Assembly: GCA_907163375.1 (NCBI GenBank)
Contig: CAJQUW010005569.1
Location: forward strand, 186,001-250,000
Origin: Prostheceraeus crozeri
Lineage: Eukaryota; Platyhelminthes; Polycladida; Euryleptidae
Direction of reading: 5' to 3'
Length of the DNA: 64,000 nucleotides
The notes under the pieces are model-generated. The model saw only the letters and a program-made list of their open reading frames with translations, was not told the DNA's origin and did no database searches. The position numbers and the translations under genes were made by a program. Position 1 is the first letter of the stretch; each line of letters starts with the position of its first letter. Positions 61,148 through 64,000 of this stretch are shown one piece after another.

Positions 61148-62176
61148 TTAAGTTTCATCATATAATGTTTTATGAAAAGATAATTTAAATTTATTTTCAC
61201 TAACTATTGATTCTTCATCATCATAAATTGATTCTTCATCGTCATCATCATAAATTACACTTTTTGGAATTGGATGCCATTCTCTTATTGGAATATCTAA
61301 CTCTAAATTACATTTATTATCTGATAATAATATAATAGAGAAAAATATTGGTCTTTGCTCTCTTTTGGAAAATTTAATAACACCACCATAATCTGAATCA
61401 TTTTTAGTTTTTATTAAAGATGATAAAATTTTAAATTGATTAGATGTAAATCCTAATTTAAATTTTGTAGATCCAAAACATAATTGTCTAACAGTATCTT
61501 CAACTATTCCATCATTATTATTTTCAATTGTAAGAAAATGAAATTTAGATAAATTTTGATTATATGTAGTATCAATATCATGTACATCAGTATGAGATAT
61601 AAATTTTTCTTCACTTACATTTTTATAATTACTCATATTTTTATAATCTTTTCTACCATTTACACCTTTTTCAGATGTTTCAGAATCATCATCATCTTTA
61701 TCAGATTCTTCAATTTGATTCAGAGGATTATTATGATTATGATTATGGTCATTGTTAATAGTATAAGGTGTAGACCACATATAAGGTGTAGTCCACATAT
61801 AAATTTTCTCTTGTTGAGCTAAACCATTTATGTAAGATTTTAACAAATTAATATTTAAATTTGAATATAATCCTATATATGTATCATCATCATATCTTTG
61901 CGGCAATTCTAATGTTTCTTGTTTATAAATTGTGTCTCTATAATAAACTTGACATAATAATTCTTCGTTATGTTTTTTACTCTCTATATGAATACCATAT
62001 TGGTTTTGTTCGTCGACAAATAATCTTATTTTTTCTTTGGAAAAAGATTTTAATTTTTTAACTAATTCTCTAATATTGATATAATTAATAATTTTAATTT
62101 CTATCCAATCAGTATTACTAATCGGCAAAACTGCTCTAATAAATCCGTAAACATTATTATGTCCTATTATAACCAT
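61148..62176 (-). CDS. Unrecognised two-domain protein, possibly sliding-clamp-like
   Basis: 342 residues. Two beta-rich halves (VLPISNTDWIEIKIINYINI, then KFKLGFTSNQFKILSSLIKT and RPIFFSIILLSDNKCNLELD) are joined by a long acidic, asparagine- and histidine-rich linker. The repeated pattern of strands with a central helix recalls PCNA-type clamps, which would fit beside a polymerase. I see no PIP-loop or other diagnostic motif, so this is a guess. The tail is acidic (DDDDEESIYDDEES). Confidence 0.35.
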   Translation of the reverse strand: MVIIGHNNVYGFIRAVLPISNTDWIEIKIINYINIRELVKKLKSFSKEKIRLFVDEQNQYGIHIESKKHNEELLCQVYYRDTIYKQETLELPQRYDDDTYIGLYSNLNINLLKSYINGLAQQEKIYMWTTPYMWSTPYTINNDHNHNHNNPLNQIEESDKDDDDSETSEKGVNGRKDYKNMSNYKNVSEEKFISHTDVHDIDTTYNQNLSKFHFLTIENNNDGIVEDTVRQLCFGSTKFKLGFTSNQFKILSSLIKTKNDSDYGGVIKFSKREQRPIFFSIILLSDNKCNLELDIPIREWHPIPKSVIYDDDDEESIYDDEESIVSENKFKLSFHKTLYDET

Positions 62177-62188
62177 ATTTTCTTTATT

Positions 62189-62470
62189 TCATTCTACATA
62201 TGCAACATCATTATATTTACTTACAATCTCCATAAATTTTATAAATGGATCCCCCGGGAAAATACAATAGTTAGTTTCTATAGAAGGTAAACCTTTTGTT
62301 TGTTCTCTAAATATTTCGGCTTGTAATTCAAATAAAATATTTACATCTATACATGGATTATTATTATTATTATTATCAAAACATTTATTTTCAAATCCCG
62401 TTGATCTCGTCGAATAAGAAGAACAGGATGATGCGTACGAATATAATTTTTTTAAATTTGCTTTATCCAT
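62189..62470 (-). CDS. Unrecognised small protein
   Basis: 93 residues from MDKANLKKLYSYASSCSSYS. Serine-rich N terminus, an asparagine run (CFDNNNNNNPCID), then a helical C terminus (ILFELQAEIFREQTKGLPSI). It ends 12 bp before the ATG of the next minus-strand gene, so they may share a transcript. No family recognised. Confidence 0.35.
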   Translation of the reverse strand: MDKANLKKLYSYASSCSSYSTRSTGFENKCFDNNNNNNPCIDVNILFELQAEIFREQTKGLPSIETNYCIFPGDPFIKFMEIVSKYNDVAYVE

Positions 62471-62572
62471 TTTTTTATTTTTATTAGAAAAAATTTTATT
62501 TTTTTATTTTTATTAGAAAAAATTTTATTTTTTTCTCATTATATAAAAAATTACTTTTTTATTGTTTTAAAA

Positions 62573-63460
62573 ATGATGTTACCAAATGTTGGTGGAGGTG
62601 CATATATCCCGAATAATCGTGAACTAGAAATAGAGATAGATAATTATATCATGAAAACTGGAGACGTTTTATGTGGTCCATTGCATCTTTCTATTCTTCC
62701 GCAACAAAATACAGAGTTAACAAATAAACAATATGTTGATACACAAATCAATGACTTAAAAGAAAAATATATAAACGATGTTTTGGTTCCACTGATGAAT
62801 GAATTAAAGTTGCTTAAACTTAATGACAAATCATTAAACGAAAAATTATTAAAACTTGATAAAAAGGATAGAGAGCTAGAAGCAGATATAGCAAAACTTT
62901 TTAAAAAGATTTTTGAACAATCAAAAATTTTAATATTACTTTCTATAAAGTTAAAATCTGCAGTCATCAAAAATAAACAACAGATAAAGTTATTGAAAGA
63001 ACAATTAGAAGATGAAATAGAAAATCTACCTGAAAGAATTAAAAAAAATTTAAAGCAGTTACAAGCTACATTCCAAAAAAGTGTTGATGAATTATGTTCT
63101 AAAATTACTCAACAAATGAAAAAGATGAATAGAATAATAAATGAAGTAAACTCACTTAATCAAAAAGTTGATAAAATGAAAACTCTTAAAATCAATTTAG
63201 AAAATGAATTAAAGAAAAATTTACAAGAAAACTCTAAAGGAAATAAAGAACAGTTAGATTCTGTTAAAAGACAATTAGATGTTCTTAAAATTAAGTTAAA
63301 TGCTCTTAAAGCGGCGTTGAAGATGAATCAGGAGAAAATGCAAGTTAATAGAAAAGAAATTAAAGTACATCACACGCTACTTGACGCAATAGATAAAGTG
63401 CAACGGAAAATTAATAAAGTTATCACGAAGTTGTTGGACATTCACACACGTAAATCTTAA
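62573..63460 (+). CDS. Fibre-like coiled-coil protein
   Basis: 295 residues. The N-terminal motif YIMKTGDVLCGPLHLSILPQ, then NTELTNKQYVDTQIND, matches the phage-type fibre repeat (GDxxxGPLxL...TxKQYVD), known from tail fibres and from Polinton-like proteins. The rest is a long lysine-rich coiled coil (KLNDKSLNEKLLKLDKKDRE, LKIKLNALKAALKMNQEKMQ). This suggests a trimeric spike or fibre for attachment. The frame looks whole. Confidence 0.5.
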   Translation: MMLPNVGGGAYIPNNRELEIEIDNYIMKTGDVLCGPLHLSILPQQNTELTNKQYVDTQINDLKEKYINDVLVPLMNELKLLKLNDKSLNEKLLKLDKKDRELEADIAKLFKKIFEQSKILILLSIKLKSAVIKNKQQIKLLKEQLEDEIENLPERIKKNLKQLQATFQKSVDELCSKITQQMKKMNRIINEVNSLNQKVDKMKTLKINLENELKKNLQENSKGNKEQLDSVKRQLDVLKIKLNALKAALKMNQEKMQVNRKEIKVHHTLLDAIDKVQRKINKVITKLLDIHTRKS

Positions 63461-63570
63461 CGTAAGTATTTTTCCCAAAAGTCAAATTTATTCCTAAAAA
63501 ATGCCTATAATTTATATACACAATCTTAAACATTTTGGTTCAAATCAAAAGAATTGCTCATGAACCACGT

Positions 63571-64000
63571 ATGAATCCTGTTTATCATTATGATAATAGA
63601 GAAACAGTTCACACGGAAGGAGCTGGCATCTTTTCTGGTATTGGAAGTATCGTTAACTTAATTAAAAATAATAAAGATTTGATTACATCTGCTGCAAAAG
63701 GAGCAGCTGTTATAGGTAGTACAGCTAGTACAATATCAAATGCTGTTAAGTCTCAAAACGAATTAAAACAACTAGAAGCTATTCGTAAACTTAGGAATGA
63801 TTCTGAAGAACTAAAAAATTTAAAAAAACTTTCAGAGGAAACAAAAAAAATTGCTAACATAGCTGTGGGGGGTGAAACTTTGAGGAGCGGAGCTCCGTCT
63901 CATAGTAAACATAAGAAGAAATCAGGCGTAGCCATAAAACGTTCAATTGAAGAAATAAGAGGTAATGGCGTGAGCAGCAACCTTCGGTCTAACCAGCAAA
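63571..64000 (+). CDS. Core/minor virion-type protein, open to the window edge
   Basis: From the ATG at 63,571 the frame stays open to 64,000. It reads MNPVYHYDNRETVHTEGAG, then IFSGIGSIVNLIKNNKDLI and TSAAKGAAVIGSTASTISNA, followed by a charged coiled coil. A glycine- and alanine-rich amphipathic N terminus with a basic tail resembles the small pVI/PX-like virion proteins (compare 13,073-13,486). Two GC-rich hairpin inserts (63,884 and 63,980) add peptides such as LRSGAPS. The 3' end is outside the window. Confidence 0.5.
   Translation, partial: MNPVYHYDNRETVHTEGAGIFSGIGSIVNLIKNNKDLITSAAKGAAVIGSTASTISNAVKSQNELKQLEAIRKLRNDSEELKNLKKLSEETKKIANIAVGGETLRSGAPSHSKHKKKSGVAIKRSIEEIRGNGVSSNLRSNQQ
63884..63896 (+). 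repeat. GC-rich mini-hairpin, copy d
   Basis: GGAGCGGAGCTCC: five-base stem with a GGA triloop, inside an AT-rich frame. Confidence 0.6.
63979..63988 (+). repeat. GC-rich mini-hairpin, copy e
   Basis: AACCTTCGGT carries the same TTC triloop core as GAACCTTCGGTTC at 59,120, with a shorter stem. Confidence 0.4.

Larger units (their letters stand above)
52929..64000. mobile_element. Polinton-like element 2, AT-rich, broken, runs off the window
   Basis: It contains a protein-primed polymerase B locus, a packaging ATPase locus, a surface-type capsid protein, a fibre-like coiled-coil protein, a core-type protein, a membrane protein and zinc-finger proteins. It is visibly more AT-rich than the flank. 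At least four breaks are present in the part seen, so it is a fossil, although several frames are intact. Integrase, major capsid protein and protease are not in view and may lie right of 64,000. It is a different lineage from element 1. Confidence 0.8.

Noticed and set aside
61556-62061. Plus-strand hydrophobic frames
   Set aside because: Antisense of the acidic two-domain gene at 61,148-62,176.

Overview
The window is repeat-rich, gene-poor DNA from a multicellular animal, most likely an aquatic invertebrate. I infer this from its mix of mobile elements: Polinton/Maverick-type virus-like elements, hAT, piggyBac and Tc1/mariner transposons, LINEs with AP endonuclease, a Penelope-like element with a GIY-YIG nuclease, MITEs and microsatellites. 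Introns are spliceosomal (GTAAGT...CAG). I found no convincing host single-copy gene, rRNA, tRNA or CRISPR array. The species cannot be named from what I can see.

Layout. 1-513 is the outer end of a Polinton-type terminal repeat whose body lies left of the window. 514-5,979 is degraded DNA with two piggyBac tails, a 5'-truncated LINE 3' end and a hAT transposase tail. A Polinton starts at 5,980 with a tandem-repeat-filled terminal repeat (to about 7,490). Its coding part runs to about 24,350, followed by an accessory block of small minus-strand units to about 28,230. Its matching right terminal repeat was not found. 28,231-52,920 is intergenic DNA with a split Tc1-like copy, a 6.8 kb hAT element with a perfect 8-bp target duplication (32,704-39,505), a mariner copy (41,093-42,874), a LINE (42,943-45,703), a MITE (46,308-46,532) and a second LINE interrupted by a Penelope-like element (46,860-49,200). 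From about 52,930 to the right edge lies a second, strongly AT-rich Polinton-like element.

Polinton 1 carries the usual set: integrase, protein-primed DNA polymerase B, packaging ATPase, adenain-type protease, a capsid protein, small basic core proteins and surface-type proteins. Most reading frames are still open; I estimate two to four breaks, so it looks fairly young. It also carries things I would not expect: a clear TATA-binding-protein-like gene, two weakly PC4-like genes beside it, two RING-like mini-proteins, and the same promoter plus one-codon first exon plus 67-bp intron leader at both ends of the gene block. The second element has a polymerase, an ATPase, a surface protein, a fibre-like coiled-coil protein and a core-type protein. 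It is clearly broken (at least four breaks in view) and is sprinkled with short GC-rich triloop hairpins, several inside reading frames.

Most notable: the TBP-like gene (15,254-15,799), the mirrored leaders (7,509-7,721 and 23,593-23,882), the minus-strand gene array sharing a 143-bp 3' block (25,138-27,555), and the GC mini-hairpin family (54,651-63,988).
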